From JBGSYJ01 sp041748075 (GTDB lineage Bacteria > Acidobacteriota > Thermoanaerobaculia > Gp7-AA8), in the NCBI GenBank assembly GCA_041748075.1, contig JBGTDX010000116.1:1-64000 (forward strand): 64,000 bases of DNA. Reading direction: 5' to 3'. The position numbers were made by a program, and so were the translations under genes. Below are positions 36,952-45,593 of the stretch, one piece after another (within the stretch, counting starts at the first letter, position 1; every line of letters starts with the position of its first letter). The notes under the pieces were generated by a model. That model worked only from the letters and a program-made list of their open reading frames with translations. It was not told the origin of the DNA and ran no database searches.

Positions 36952-37011
36952 TCAGGTATCTACGTCGCCGTCGCCGTAGTCGTCGCCGCAACCTCCATAA
37001 AACCTCCACAT
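36952..37011 (-). CDS. possible very small peptide gene
   Basis: ATG at 37011 is preceded by TGGAGAAT (a short-spaced ribosome-binding site) and opens a 19-codon frame, MWRFYGGCGDDYGDGDVDT, followed by a stop and then the perfect hairpin at 36893. The composition (Gly/Asp/Tyr-rich with one Cys) is unusual. It lies downstream of a truncated winged-helix/AAA regulator. I do not recognise it and it may be spurious. Confidence 0.2.
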   Translation of the reverse strand: MWRFYGGCGDDYGDGDVDT

Positions 37012-37094
37012 ATTCTCCAGCCGGCCTTCAAGGATCGGCGGCGGCGGAGCCCTATCTTGACCCCAGACACCGGCCGTGTGGGCCGGCGAACCGC

Positions 37095-37802
37095 TCAAAC
37101 AATCAAAAAAAGTTCGCGACAGACGCGGTCGAATGAATCGAGTAGCGGCATGTAAGCCTCGCCACTTCCGCGGTGCTCGACGCACTGGCCCCGCGCGATG
37201 AGCAAACCGCTTCCGGTCCGTGCGAAAAAGGTTTCCACGAGGGTCGTTTTGCCGGCTCCTCCCTCTCCCGTGACGAAGACGATCTGCCGTGAGCCCGCAG
37301 CGGCGCGTCGCAGCGCTGCGTCCAGGCGGTCGAGCTCCATTCTCCGTCCGACGAAATCGGCGCGCACGCCATGGGCCTTCGGGTCGTCCGCTTTGTAGAG
37401 GAATGAGTCGAGCACGCCGTGGGTGTCGCTGCTCGCAGGAACGAGATGATCTCCGGAAACGCAGCCGACCAGAGAGCTCGTTGCCATTTTGCCGCGCTCT
37501 TCGACGCTGGCGACGAATCGGTATCCCCGGCCGTGATGGGTTCGAATGATCTCCTGGCGTTTGCCGCTGTCGCCGAGAACTTTCCGAGCCTCCTTGAGTC
37601 GCGAGGTCAGCGTCGTTTCCGATGCGATCCGGTCCGGCCAGAGCCGGTCGAGCAGTTCTTCCTTCGAGACCACCCGATCGCGGTTGCGGACCAGATAGAC
37701 GAGCACGTCGAAGACCTGCGGCTCGACGGGACAGGGATTTCCAGCTTGCCGAAGCTCGTAGACCCGGGGATCGAGCTCGAACTCACCGAACGCGTAGACC
37801 AT
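37095..37802 (-). pseudogene. winged-helix/AAA regulator, 3'-truncated
   Basis: A 235-residue frame with an OmpR/ToxR-like winged-helix domain (about 3-100: FGEFELDPRVYELRQAGNPCPVEPQVFDVLVYLVRNRDRVVSKEELLDRLW, TRLK-type recognition helix, RTHHGRGYRFVA). A linker follows, then the beginning of an AAA/NACHT-like ATPase (FVGRRMELDRLDAALRRA, Walker A GEGGAGKTT at 179-187). Proteins of this type are normally 800-1,000 residues with Walker B, sensor and TPR parts. Here the frame stops just after SFDRVCREL at a run of seven T residues (coding strand). The DNA-binding domain is intact but the ATPase is not, so it is probably non-functional or a DNA-binding remnant. Confidence 0.75.
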
Positions 37803-38007
37803 CGTAACCTCCGGCGTCGGGGAGTCAGATCGTACCGATATGGTGCGGCTCGTGTCCAGCCGACAGAGGAGATCGGAATCGGTGAGAGCAGCGTCGCGAT
37901 GGCGAGCAGTGGTATATGGTGCACGATTGCCGTGGGGCGCGCAGAAAGCGAACCAGATCCTGCGTCAGGACAAAACGCGCACATCTTCTGGAGACACTTC
38001 AGGAATC

Positions 38008-38910
38008 ATGATGAAGCCGGATGATCGGATTCTGATAGTGGGCGGCAGCGGCTCGCTTGGCCGCGCGGCTGCAAGACTTCTGCTGGCGCGCGGCAGTCGC
38101 GTGCGGATCATGACGCGATCGCCAGACAGGGTCGAAGACCTTCGCGCGGGAGGGGCCGAAATCGCGCGCGGCGATCTGCTGGATCCGGCGTCTCTTGCGG
38201 CGGCCTGCGAGGGTGCGGATCAGGTTTTCGCGACGGCGCACTCGATTCTCGGGCGAGGGCGGGAATCCTCCACTCACGTCGATGACCGAGGCCACCGCGA
38301 TCTGATCACAGCAGCACGATCTGCGGGTGTACGGCGCTTCGTTTACACGTCCGCGTACGCGCACGGCTCCGCCTCCGGAAGGGTACCCTTCTTCAGGATC
38401 AAGAGCGAAATCGAACAGGCCGTTGCCTCGAGCGGCATGGTCTACACCATTCTCCGTCCGACCGCATTCATGGAGCCTCACGCGCACACGCTCATCGGCC
38501 TGCCGGTCGTCCGGAAGGGAAAGGTGACGATCTTCGGCCGCGGCGAAACGCCCCGAAACTTCGTGGCGCCGGAAGACGTGGCGCGCGTGGCGGAGATCGC
38601 TCTCACCGATGAATCACTCGACGGCGAATCCGTCGACATTGGTGGATCGGAAAACCTAACGACCATGGACGTCATCCACCTGTACGAGAACCTCTCAGGA
38701 CGGAAAGCACGGGTGACGCACCTGCCGCTTGCGTTGCCACGTCTCATTGCGCCCCTCCTGCGACCTGTGCATCCCGGTGTCAGCCAGATCCTCGGCTATA
38801 CCGCGCTGTCAGACGAAGATCAAAGCTTCGACAGCCGCCCGATGTCCCTGCGTTTTTCCTTCGAGCCCATGCGACTGGAAGACTGGGCAGCCGATCGTCT
38901 CCAGGCCTGA
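38008..38910 (+). CDS. NmrA-like SDR family NAD(P)-binding protein
   Basis: A 300-residue protein from MMKPDDRILIVGGSGSLGRAAARLLL; the start is set by the Rossmann fold, and the longer frame upstream adds 56 residues with no family features. The nucleotide motif is GGSGSLGRAA, followed by RIMTRSPDRVEDLRAGGAEIARGDLLDPASLAAACEGADQVF and FVYTSAYAHGS. The usual catalytic YxxxK is absent, which fits the atypical NmrA/HSCARG class that senses NAD(P) or reduces quinones. C-terminal residues ENLTTMDVIHLYENLSGRKARVTHLPL are family-like. It is divergent from the truncated regulator, suggesting past control by it. Confidence 0.88.
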   Translation: MMKPDDRILIVGGSGSLGRAAARLLLARGSRVRIMTRSPDRVEDLRAGGAEIARGDLLDPASLAAACEGADQVFATAHSILGRGRESSTHVDDRGHRDLITAARSAGVRRFVYTSAYAHGSASGRVPFFRIKSEIEQAVASSGMVYTILRPTAFMEPHAHTLIGLPVVRKGKVTIFGRGETPRNFVAPEDVARVAEIALTDESLDGESVDIGGSENLTTMDVIHLYENLSGRKARVTHLPLALPRLIAPLLRPVHPGVSQILGYTALSDEDQSFDSRPMSLRFSFEPMRLEDWAADRLQA

Positions 38911-38920
38911 GCGACTTGCC

Positions 38921-39542
38921 TCACTGCGGTGAGATCACGGTGATCTGTTGCGTGATGTTGTTCGTCACCGTGACGAAGGCCCAGAACTCCAGATCGGGTG
39001 TAACCGGCTCGATTTCGATACGGACTCGGGTGAGGCCGGCCAGCTCAGTCAATGCAGAAAGATCGATCTGGATGTATCCCGGCGTCGGTTGCCTCGCGAA
39101 TTTCGACAGGCACTGCGAGAAGGTGAAGCCTGCCGCGGAAAAGATCACTTTCGCGAACGACCGGGATCTCGGTCCCCGCACCCGAGTCTGTGCGGGAGGC
39201 GTCGCGAACCCGCAGCGAGAAGTGAAGGTTTTCCGCCGTTCCGGGGGAAACGTGGATCGTCGAGCCCGGAGGGTGCCCGGGCTGCTGGAAAAAAAACGGC
39301 GGGCGAAAGGATTCGTTCCTCGGCAATGCATCTTCACAGAGACCACAATCGACCAGTGGGAAGATCGTGACATCGGCTTCCGTGTCGATCAGGATCGTCA
39401 ACTCAGTGTTCCAGAGCGAGCCGAGGCTTCCGGCGAATGGTTTCGAAAGAATCGGAAAGAGGATCCGCTCGAGAGAATTCTCCTGTGCGAACAGAGCTGA
39501 AGTGATTACGAACGGCAGCAACAGCAGGAGTCCTCTCGACAC
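38921..39542 (-). pseudogene. secreted protein of unknown function, frameshifted
   Basis: The gene starts with GTG at 39542, set by a CGGAGG site five bases upstream and a signal peptide (SRGLLLLLPFVITSALFAQE). The first frame reads WNTELTILIDTEADVTIFPLVDCGLC to DLFRGRLHLLAVPVEI and then degenerates to a stop at 39045. An overlapping frame continues with PTPGYIQIDLSALTELAGLTRVRIEIEPVTPDLEFWAFVTVTNNITQQITVISPQ to the stop at 38921, a beta-sandwich-like ending common in secreted proteins. One frame change at about 39095-39120 joins the two. The function is not recognisable. Confidence 0.6.
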
Positions 39543-39744
39543 GCACACCTCCGGGGCTGATTCAGAATCTGCAGATCGACTGCGGCTTCGTGCCGCTTCT
39601 CCCAATTATATGAGAGGAGCGGAGGATGTCGCCTCTAACTAGCGGAACCTTCGTGCGATAAGCTCCTCGACGAAGCTTTGCTCGAAGTCGGCAACCGCGT
39701 CAGTTCACTGGAGTGATGGGTTGGGTTGCCAGGAGCCGTCGCGA

Positions 39745-39766
39745 GCTCTGAAATCGGTTTCAGAGC
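39745..39766. promoter_or_regulatory. inverted repeat next to a TATACT hexamer, upstream of the hybrid kinase
   Basis: Nine-base perfect arms GCTCTGAAA (39745-39753) and TTTCAGAGC (39758-39766) flank TCGG, and a TATACT -10-like hexamer starts two bases later (39768-39773), 62 bases before the GTG start. A second, smaller dyad (TCAAC-N5-GTTGA) lies at 39786-39800. The arrangement suggests an operator covering the promoter, by inference. Confidence 0.4.
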
Positions 39767-39834
39767 GTATACTGATCGAACCTCATCAACCTATTGTTGA
39801 TCGAAGATTGTACGCATAGAGTCCAGATGGTCTT

Positions 39835-42405
39835 GTGAACCACGCGCTCATCGTCGCTTTGATTCAGAATGCCGGGCTTCTGCTCGGTATGGTGGTGGTC
39901 TTCGACTACCTGACGGCCAGGCAGAATCTGAATGCGACGCCGGTTCGGCAGGGTCTTGCCGGCCTGGCCATCGGGCTGATCGGAGTGGCGATGATCGTCA
40001 TTTCGGTCCCTCTCGAGAGCGGCATCATGTTCGATACGCGATCGGTACTGCTTTCCGTATCGGGGCTGTTCCTCGGTCTGTGGCCGACGGTGATCGCGAT
40101 GAGCATGGCGGCGGTTTACCGCGTGTTCGTCGGAGGAGAGGGCGCAGTGCCGGGTGTTGCCGTCATTCTGACCTCGGGCGCCATTGGGGTTCTCTGGCGG
40201 TACCTGCGTCGGAAGTCGCTCGAGGCTGTTGGATGGAAAGAGCTGTACGCGCTGGGCCTGATCGTTCACCTGACGATGCTCTGTCTGATGTTCACGCTCG
40301 GCTGGGATGCAGGTTCCCGCGTGGTCGCCGCGATCGGTGTTCCCGTGATGATTGTTCATCCGACGGCGACTCTGGTGCTGGGCATTCTGTTCGCAAGGCG
40401 GTTGCGCCATCACCGTACGGCCGCCGAGCTCGTAGAGAGTGAGCGGCGTTACCGGCATGCCGCCGAGAGCGCCCAGGCGGCGGAGAAAGATCTGCTGGCT
40501 GCGCAGCAGCTCGCACAGTCAACCCTCGACGCGCTACCGGAGTACATCTGCGTGCTCGACGAAAAAGGCAGGATCCTCGCCTCCAACGACGCCTGGCGTC
40601 AGTTCGGGCGCGCGAATCAGGCACGGCTCGATTCGATTGGCGAGGGAGCCAGCTATCTTTCAGTCTGCGAATCCGCGTCCGGCCAGGATGCCGAGCTGGG
40701 TCGTGCAGTCGCCTCGTCTCTTCGCTCTCTTCTAAAGGGCCGAACGAGCTCCTTCTCGCTCGAGTACCCCTGTGATTCGCCCGACGAAAAGCGCTGGTTC
40801 GAAATGACGGCCTCACGCTTTCCAGGCGAGGGTCCCACACACGTTGTCGTAGCGCATACGGATATCACGAACCGCAAACATGCGGAGAGCGAGCTCCGGA
40901 GACTCACGCAGATCCTCGAAGGGACGCAGGCGGCGGCGCGCGTCGGCGGATGGGAGCTCGATCTGCTTCAGGGATCCCTTTTCTGGACAGAGGAAACGTA
41001 TAGGATCCACGATGTCCAGCCGGCTGAATACACGCCGACGCTCGAGTCAGCGTTCGAATTCTTCAGTCCCGAGTCGGTTGCCCTGCTCGAGGCTGTGATC
41101 ACGGAGGCTACCTGGCACGGCACAGCAAGAGAGACCGAGCTCGAGCTGGTCACCCGTGCCGGCGTGCACAAATGGGTGCAGTTCACGCCCTCGGTCACGC
41201 GGGAACTGGATCGTACGGTCCGGATTACCTGTGCGATTCAGGACATCACGGCCCGCAGAGAAGCCGAGCGGGAACGCCTCGAGCTGACCGCCCAGCTGTA
41301 CCAGACGCAGAAACTCGAGAGCCTGGGCAGTCTCGCCGGCGGTGTAGCTCACGACATCAATAACGTCCTCGCGGCCATCCTGAGCAGCGCCGCGGTTCAC
41401 CGCAAACGACTCGAGAGCGGAGATCCTCTCGCGCGGTCACTCGATACGATCACGAACGCCTGCCTGCGCGGGCGCTCCGTGGTACGGAGTCTTCTGTCCT
41501 TCGTTCGGGGTGACATCGGAGCGCGAGGTCCCGTTGACGTCAACGAAGTCGTCAGGGAAATTGTCGAGCTGCTCGAGAGCACGACGCTCAGTCGCGTCGT
41601 TTTTCGCATCGACCTCGACGAGCACGTTCCGGAGATCGTGGCCGACCGTGGGGGACTTGCCCATGCACTCATGAATCTCTGTATCAACTCACTCGACGCG
41701 ATGCCTGGCGGCGGAACGGTGACGATCCAAACGCTTGCCCGGCCTGACGGAGGCGTCCAGCTGTCTGTGAGTGATACGGGAATCGGAATGGCGCCGGAGA
41801 CAAGGGAGAGAGCCATCGAGCCCTTCTTCACCACCAAGCCGCCCGGCAAAGGGACGGGTCTGGGTCTCGCTATGGTGTATGGCACTGTGAAAGCTCACAA
41901 CGGAACTCTCGAGATCATCTCGTCGCCGGAATCCGGCACCGAAGTGATCATAGGATTGAGCTCGAATGCATCAGCCGATGTTCCGCATGCGCAGGCGGAA
42001 AAGGAGCATCCCGAGGAGCAGACTGAGACATCGAGCGTGCTTCGGATCCTGCTCGTCGATGACGATGAGCTGATTCGCAGTGCCATCGCCGCGCTGCTCG
42101 AAATGGAGGGGCACGAGGTTCACGTGGCTGAAGGTGGCGCCGAGGCGCTCCAATGCCTGGAATCCGGTCTCGATGTCGATCTGATCCTGCTCGACATGAA
42201 TATGCCAGGAATGAACGGCGAGGAGACACTATCGCGGCTGCTGCAGATCCGCCCGGCACAGGCCGTTCTCCTGAGCAGCGGGCATCGCGACGAGGAAATG
42301 CTGAGCATGACCGGTCCGTCCAATATCCTGACGATTCAGAAGCCGTACACGCTGGATGAGCTCAACGGCAAGCTCGAGGCTCTGGGACTGAAAAAGACCG
42401 GATAG
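39835..42405 (+). CDS. hybrid sensor histidine kinase (5TM receptor, PAS domains, HisKA, HATPase, REC)
   Basis: An 856-residue protein with GTG start. The N-terminal 190 residues form a five- to six-helix membrane module of the LytS-like 5TMR type (GLFLGLWPTVIAMSMAAVYRVFVGGEGAVPGVAVI). Two PAS domains follow (about 220-350 and 360-480; PEYICVLDEKGRILASNDAW; WTEETYRIHDVQPAEYTP). HisKA has the phosphorylatable histidine in GSLAGGVAHDINNVLAAIL. HATPase shows the N box HALMNLCINSLDAMPGG, G1 VSDTGIGM, and GKGTGLGLAMVYG. The C-terminal receiver (about 735-850) has VDDDELIR, the phosphorylation aspartate in LILLDMNMPGMNG, and QKPYT. It ends seven bases from the convergent dehydrogenase gene. The ligand is unknown. 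Confidence 0.93.
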   Translation: MNHALIVALIQNAGLLLGMVVVFDYLTARQNLNATPVRQGLAGLAIGLIGVAMIVISVPLESGIMFDTRSVLLSVSGLFLGLWPTVIAMSMAAVYRVFVGGEGAVPGVAVILTSGAIGVLWRYLRRKSLEAVGWKELYALGLIVHLTMLCLMFTLGWDAGSRVVAAIGVPVMIVHPTATLVLGILFARRLRHHRTAAELVESERRYRHAAESAQAAEKDLLAAQQLAQSTLDALPEYICVLDEKGRILASNDAWRQFGRANQARLDSIGEGASYLSVCESASGQDAELGRAVASSLRSLLKGRTSSFSLEYPCDSPDEKRWFEMTASRFPGEGPTHVVVAHTDITNRKHAESELRRLTQILEGTQAAARVGGWELDLLQGSLFWTEETYRIHDVQPAEYTPTLESAFEFFSPESVALLEAVITEATWHGTARETELELVTRAGVHKWVQFTPSVTRELDRTVRITCAIQDITARREAERERLELTAQLYQTQKLESLGSLAGGVAHDINNVLAAILSSAAVHRKRLESGDPLARSLDTITNACLRGRSVVRSLLSFVRGDIGARGPVDVNEVVREIVELLESTTLSRVVFRIDLDEHVPEIVADRGGLAHALMNLCINSLDAMPGGGTVTIQTLARPDGGVQLSVSDTGIGMAPETRERAIEPFFTTKPPGKGTGLGLAMVYGTVKAHNGTLEIISSPESGTEVIIGLSSNASADVPHAQAEKEHPEEQTETSSVLRILLVDDDELIRSAIAALLEMEGHEVHVAEGGAEALQCLESGLDVDLILLDMNMPGMNGEETLSRLLQIRPAQAVLLSSGHRDEEMLSMTGPSNILTIQKPYTLDELNGKLEALGLKKTG

Positions 42406-42412
42406 CGGCCGC

Positions 42413-43756
42413 TCAGGGCCAGATGCCGCGATTCTTTGCGATCGAGGCAACTCTGCGGATTGCGAGAGCGAGTGCCGCGGTGCGGATGTCGACCGGCTCG
42501 TGCGAGCCGCGCTCCTGGTCGATTCGCCGGTACATCTCCAGTACCGAATCGGTCGCTCGCTCCATCTTCATCTTCAGTTTGTGATTCACATGATCCTCGG
42601 TCCATTGCTGGTTCTCGATGTTCTGGACCCACTCGAAATAGCTGACCGTCACTCCACCCGAGTTGGCGAGGATATCCGGAATCACGGGAATGCCCCGCCT
42701 GAAGAGTGCGCGGTCGGCACCGGGGGTCGTAGGCCCGTTGGCTGCTTCAACAATGAGCTTCGCCGAGACCGCGTCCACATTGTTTTCCCGGATCTGGTTC
42801 TCGAACGCAGCGGGGATGAGAATGTCGCAAGGCAGTGCGAGCAGTTCTTCGTTGGTGATCGCTGTGGTGTTCTTCAAGCCTTCGAGCGAGCGTGTGCGCT
42901 CCTTGTGGACAATCGCTTCTTCCGGATCGATCCCCTTCTCGTTGTACGCTCCGGTCATGGAGTCGCTGATCCCTGTGATTGTGGCGCCCGCGCCGGCAAA
43001 CAACTCGGCCGCGATCGACCCGGCATTGCCAAAGCCCTGAATCACCACGCGCATGCCCGCGAGCGAGGAAAATCCGGGAAGGATCCCACGGCTCAATGCG
43101 TGCGTCGTCACGTTGAGGCAACCGCGCGCGGTCGCTTCGCGGCGTCCGAGCGAGCCTCCGATGTCGATCGGCTTGCCCGTCACCACCGGCAGATTGTTCG
43201 TTCCGGGGTGCATCATTTCGTATGTGTCGTAGATCCACGCCATCGTGCGGGCGTCGGTGTTGACGTCCGGCGCCGGGATATCCGTATGCGGTCCTATGTT
43301 GTCGCCGAGGCCGACGATGTACCGCCGTGTGATCTTGCGAAGGTCGTTGAGCGTGAGATCTTTCGGATTGCAGACCACGCCTCCCTTGGCGCCTCCGAAG
43401 GGAACGTCCGCCACCGCGCATTTCCACGTCATCCACGAAGCCAGCGCACGAACCTCGTCCTCGGTGACTTCGGGGTGATACCGGATGCCACCCTTGCCCG
43501 GACCACGCACGCGATTGTGTACCGCGCGGTATCCTGTGAAGGTCTTCACGGACCCGTCTTCGGTCTCGATGGGAAACTCCACCGTGATCACACGGGAAGT
43601 GCGCCGCAGCCAGTCGGCAAGGTCGGGCGATAGGTCTGGCAGATATCCGGCGGCGCGATCGAACTGCGCCTGAGCGATCCGGTACTGGTTCAGATCTTCA
43701 GCAGCGGCAAACCGCTGCCTTTCGTCTTCGGGCAATGTCTCGGACACCCGCGTCAT
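42413..43756 (-). CDS. gdhA: glutamate dehydrogenase (Glu/Leu/Phe/Val dehydrogenase family)
   Basis: A 447-residue enzyme of the hexameric type, interconverting glutamate and 2-oxoglutarate plus ammonia with NAD(P). Substrate-binding parts are RVRGPGKGGIRYHPEVTEDEVRALASWMTWKCAVADVPFGGAKGGV, with the catalytic lysine in the final GGAKGG region and the conserved aspartate in GPHTDIPAPDVNTD. The nucleotide fold begins VVIQGFGNAGSIAAELFAGAGATITGISDS. The presence of APDVNTD and GGSLGRREAT(A)RG is normal for the family. It is in a minus-strand run with pcm, redoxin and dsbD but separated by 80 bases from pcm, so it probably has its own promoter. Confidence 0.95.
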   Translation of the reverse strand: MTRVSETLPEDERQRFAAAEDLNQYRIAQAQFDRAAGYLPDLSPDLADWLRRTSRVITVEFPIETEDGSVKTFTGYRAVHNRVRGPGKGGIRYHPEVTEDEVRALASWMTWKCAVADVPFGGAKGGVVCNPKDLTLNDLRKITRRYIVGLGDNIGPHTDIPAPDVNTDARTMAWIYDTYEMMHPGTNNLPVVTGKPIDIGGSLGRREATARGCLNVTTHALSRGILPGFSSLAGMRVVIQGFGNAGSIAAELFAGAGATITGISDSMTGAYNEKGIDPEEAIVHKERTRSLEGLKNTTAITNEELLALPCDILIPAAFENQIRENNVDAVSAKLIVEAANGPTTPGADRALFRRGIPVIPDILANSGGVTVSYFEWVQNIENQQWTEDHVNHKLKMKMERATDSVLEMYRRIDQERGSHEPVDIRTAALALAIRRVASIAKNRGIWP

Positions 43757-43836
43757 CCGCGCCCCCGTTCGATTGTTGCGTGAGCGTTGAATCGTAGCAC
43801 AAGAGGCTGTGCAATCACGGCAGGCGCCGGTAGAGT

Positions 43837-44583
43837 CTATCCAGGAGAGCGCTCCTGCGCCTTGCCCGTCATGGGAACGAACCGGACCGGGATCGTGCCC
43901 TCCTCGACCACTCCCCGGGGCGTTTTGCGAATCAATCGCAGTTCCTGGACAAACCGGCCGACGGGAATGATCATTCGTCCGCCAACGCCCAGTTGCTCGA
44001 CCAGCGCCGGAGGCACGTGATCGGGTGCAGCTGTGACGAGAATCGCGTCGAAAGGCGCTTCATCCGGCCACCCCTCGTAGCCGTCTCCGTGACGCACATG
44101 CACGTTCGTATATCCGAGCTCGCTGAGCGTCGATTCCGCGCTGGCAGCAAGCTGGGGGACGATCTCGATGGTGTAGACCTCTTTGGCGAGCTGCGAGATC
44201 ACCGCCGCGTGATAGCCCGATCCGGTGCCGACTTCGAGAACTTTGTCGCCCGGTTTCAGCTGGAGTGCTTCAGCCATGAAAGCGACGATGTATGGCTGCG
44301 AGATCGTCTGTTCGTGCCCGATCGGAAGCGGATGATCCGCATAGGCTAGATCGACCACGTCCGCCGGAACGAAACGATGCCGCGGAACCGTTCGCATCGC
44401 CTCGAGAACAGCGCGGTCTTTGATCCCGCGGCCGGCAATTGTCTCTTCCACCATTCGCCTCCTCGAGTCCGCTGTTGCATCCGAGCCGGCCATCGCACCG
44501 TGGGTGCTCATGGCCGGTGCATCCGCCCGGCATCCGGAAATGACGAGCAGTGCAGCGGCGAGGCAGATCGCGGAAGCTTTCAT
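43837..44583 (-). CDS. pcm: protein-L-isoaspartate O-methyltransferase with a lipoprotein signal
   Basis: About 248 residues from ATG 44583, chosen for the GGAG site upstream and the signal peptide MKASAICLAAALLVISGC (lipobox ISGC). The mature enzyme has MVEETIAGRGIKDRAVLEAMRTVPRHRFVP, the conserved DHPLPIGHEQTISQPYIVA, the SAM-binding VLEVGTGSGYHAAVI, and the motif VTAAPDHVPPALVEQL, all typical of Pcm. Pcm methylates isoaspartate residues to begin repair of aged proteins. An exported form would meet periplasmic proteins but must obtain S-adenosylmethionine outside the cytoplasm, so localisation is a puzzle. Confidence 0.9.
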   Translation of the reverse strand: MKASAICLAAALLVISGCRADAPAMSTHGAMAGSDATADSRRRMVEETIAGRGIKDRAVLEAMRTVPRHRFVPADVVDLAYADHPLPIGHEQTISQPYIVAFMAEALQLKPGDKVLEVGTGSGYHAAVISQLAKEVYTIEIVPQLAASAESTLSELGYTNVHVRHGDGYEGWPDEAPFDAILVTAAPDHVPPALVEQLGVGGRMIIPVGRFVQELRLIRKTPRGVVEEGTIPVRFVPMTGKAQERSPG

Positions 44584-44627
44584 GTCGGTCTCCAGGAATT
44601 GCATGCGAAGTTCGGACCGATATATGT

Positions 44628-44761
44628 GGCAGGGCCTTCCCAGGCCCTGCCTTCGAGGCTGTGACGGTGTACGACTGTTGGAGCATTTATGCTACGGGTC
44701 GGCGCTCCAGGTGTTGTACATCTTACGATTCGGAAGAGGCAGGGCCTGGGAAGGCCCTGCC
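44628..44761. repeat. pair of 24-base inverted repeats, each itself a palindrome
   Basis: GGCAGGGCCTTCCCAGGCCC begins at 44628 and its exact reverse complement ends at 44761 (24 bases at 44628-44651 and 44738-44761), about 86 bases apart. Each copy is also nearly self-complementary (GGCAGGGCCT ... AGGCCCTGCC), so the region can form two small hairpins or one long stem. It lies between pcm and the redoxin gene. Confidence 0.8.
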
Positions 44762-44769
44762 GGATGCGG

Positions 44770-45411
44770 TCAGTATTTCACTGAGCAGCCGTACGGCTGG
44801 CTCGTCGGCACGCTCACCGGCTTCCCTGCCATGGCTTCCGTCAGCGCGATATCGACGTGGGGTCGTGCGGTCTTCAGGTCGGCGGCGCGAGATGTCGCCT
44901 TGTCGTCGATGCCGCCCATGTACATCATTGTCCCCTGCGGATTGATAACGAACATGTGCGGGGTCGTCCGGGCGTCGTAGGCGCGCCCCACAGTGCCACT
45001 CGCATCGACGAGCACGGCTTTCGGCACCGCACCCTTCTCCTTCGTCAGCGCGTTTGCCTTCTCGTTTGGGAAGTGGCCCTGCTTTCCCGGCGCCGAGGAG
45101 ACGACCGAGAGCCACACGACACCATTGTCGGCCCACTTCTTCTGCAGAGCCTGCATTGCCTTGTTGTCGTAATACTTCCGAACGTAAGGGCAGTCGTGAT
45201 TGAGCCACTCGAGCACGACCCACTTCCCGCGATAGTCAGCGAGTGAATGTTTGCCGCCATTGGTGTCGACGGACTGGAATGCCGGAGCAGCCTTGCCGAT
45301 TTCCGGCGCTGCCGCGAGCGGTGATGCGTGGGCGGTAGTCGCGGGCTCGCCGCCGCATGCAGCCATGATCAGCGAGATCGCAAGGGCACTCGTGGTGAAA
45401 AGACGTTTCAT
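44770..45411 (-). CDS. redoxin/thioredoxin-fold lipoprotein
   Basis: About 213 residues from ATG 45411 (GGAGGAAATGG just upstream). The lipoprotein signal is MKRLFTTSALAISLIMAAC. The mature part has the TlpA/AhpC-like fold: APEIGKAAPAFQSVDTNGGKHSLADYRGKWVVLEWLNHDCPYVRKYY, with a single-cysteine active site DCPYV instead of CXXC, and GTVGRAYDARTTPHMFVINPQGTMMYMGGIDD. The C-terminal end QPYGCSVKY carries the second cysteine, as in the family. It should act in the periplasm and may receive electrons from the DsbD homologue encoded upstream. Confidence 0.88.
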   Translation of the reverse strand: MKRLFTTSALAISLIMAACGGEPATTAHASPLAAAPEIGKAAPAFQSVDTNGGKHSLADYRGKWVVLEWLNHDCPYVRKYYDNKAMQALQKKWADNGVVWLSVVSSAPGKQGHFPNEKANALTKEKGAVPKAVLVDASGTVGRAYDARTTPHMFVINPQGTMMYMGGIDDKATSRAADLKTARPHVDIALTEAMAGKPVSVPTSQPYGCSVKY

Positions 45412-45451
45412 CCATTTCCTCCTGTGGTTGGTAAGCTCATTCGAACGAGCG

Positions 45452-45539
45452 GTGTCATCCTGAGCGGAGCGAAGGATCCCCTCAGGACTCGCTCTGCCGC
45501 AGGCAATCAGGGGATCCTTCGCTACGCTCAGGATGACAC
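45452..45539. repeat. interspersed palindromic element, copy 4
   Basis: Left arm has TCATCCTGAGCGGAGCGAAG (one substitution from the other copies), right arm ends CGCTACGCTCAGGATGACAC. It lies between the DsbD stop and the redoxin start, two genes in the same direction, and so could attenuate the downstream gene. Confidence 0.85.
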
Positions 45540-45593
45540 CTTCTCCGCTGGACTTGAGGCCATTGTCCTCAGACCTGACGCTTCTCGAGAATG

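Noticed and set aside
42500..43633. 377-codon plus-strand open frame opposite glutamate dehydrogenase
   Set aside because: Antisense shadow of a strongly conserved enzyme gene.
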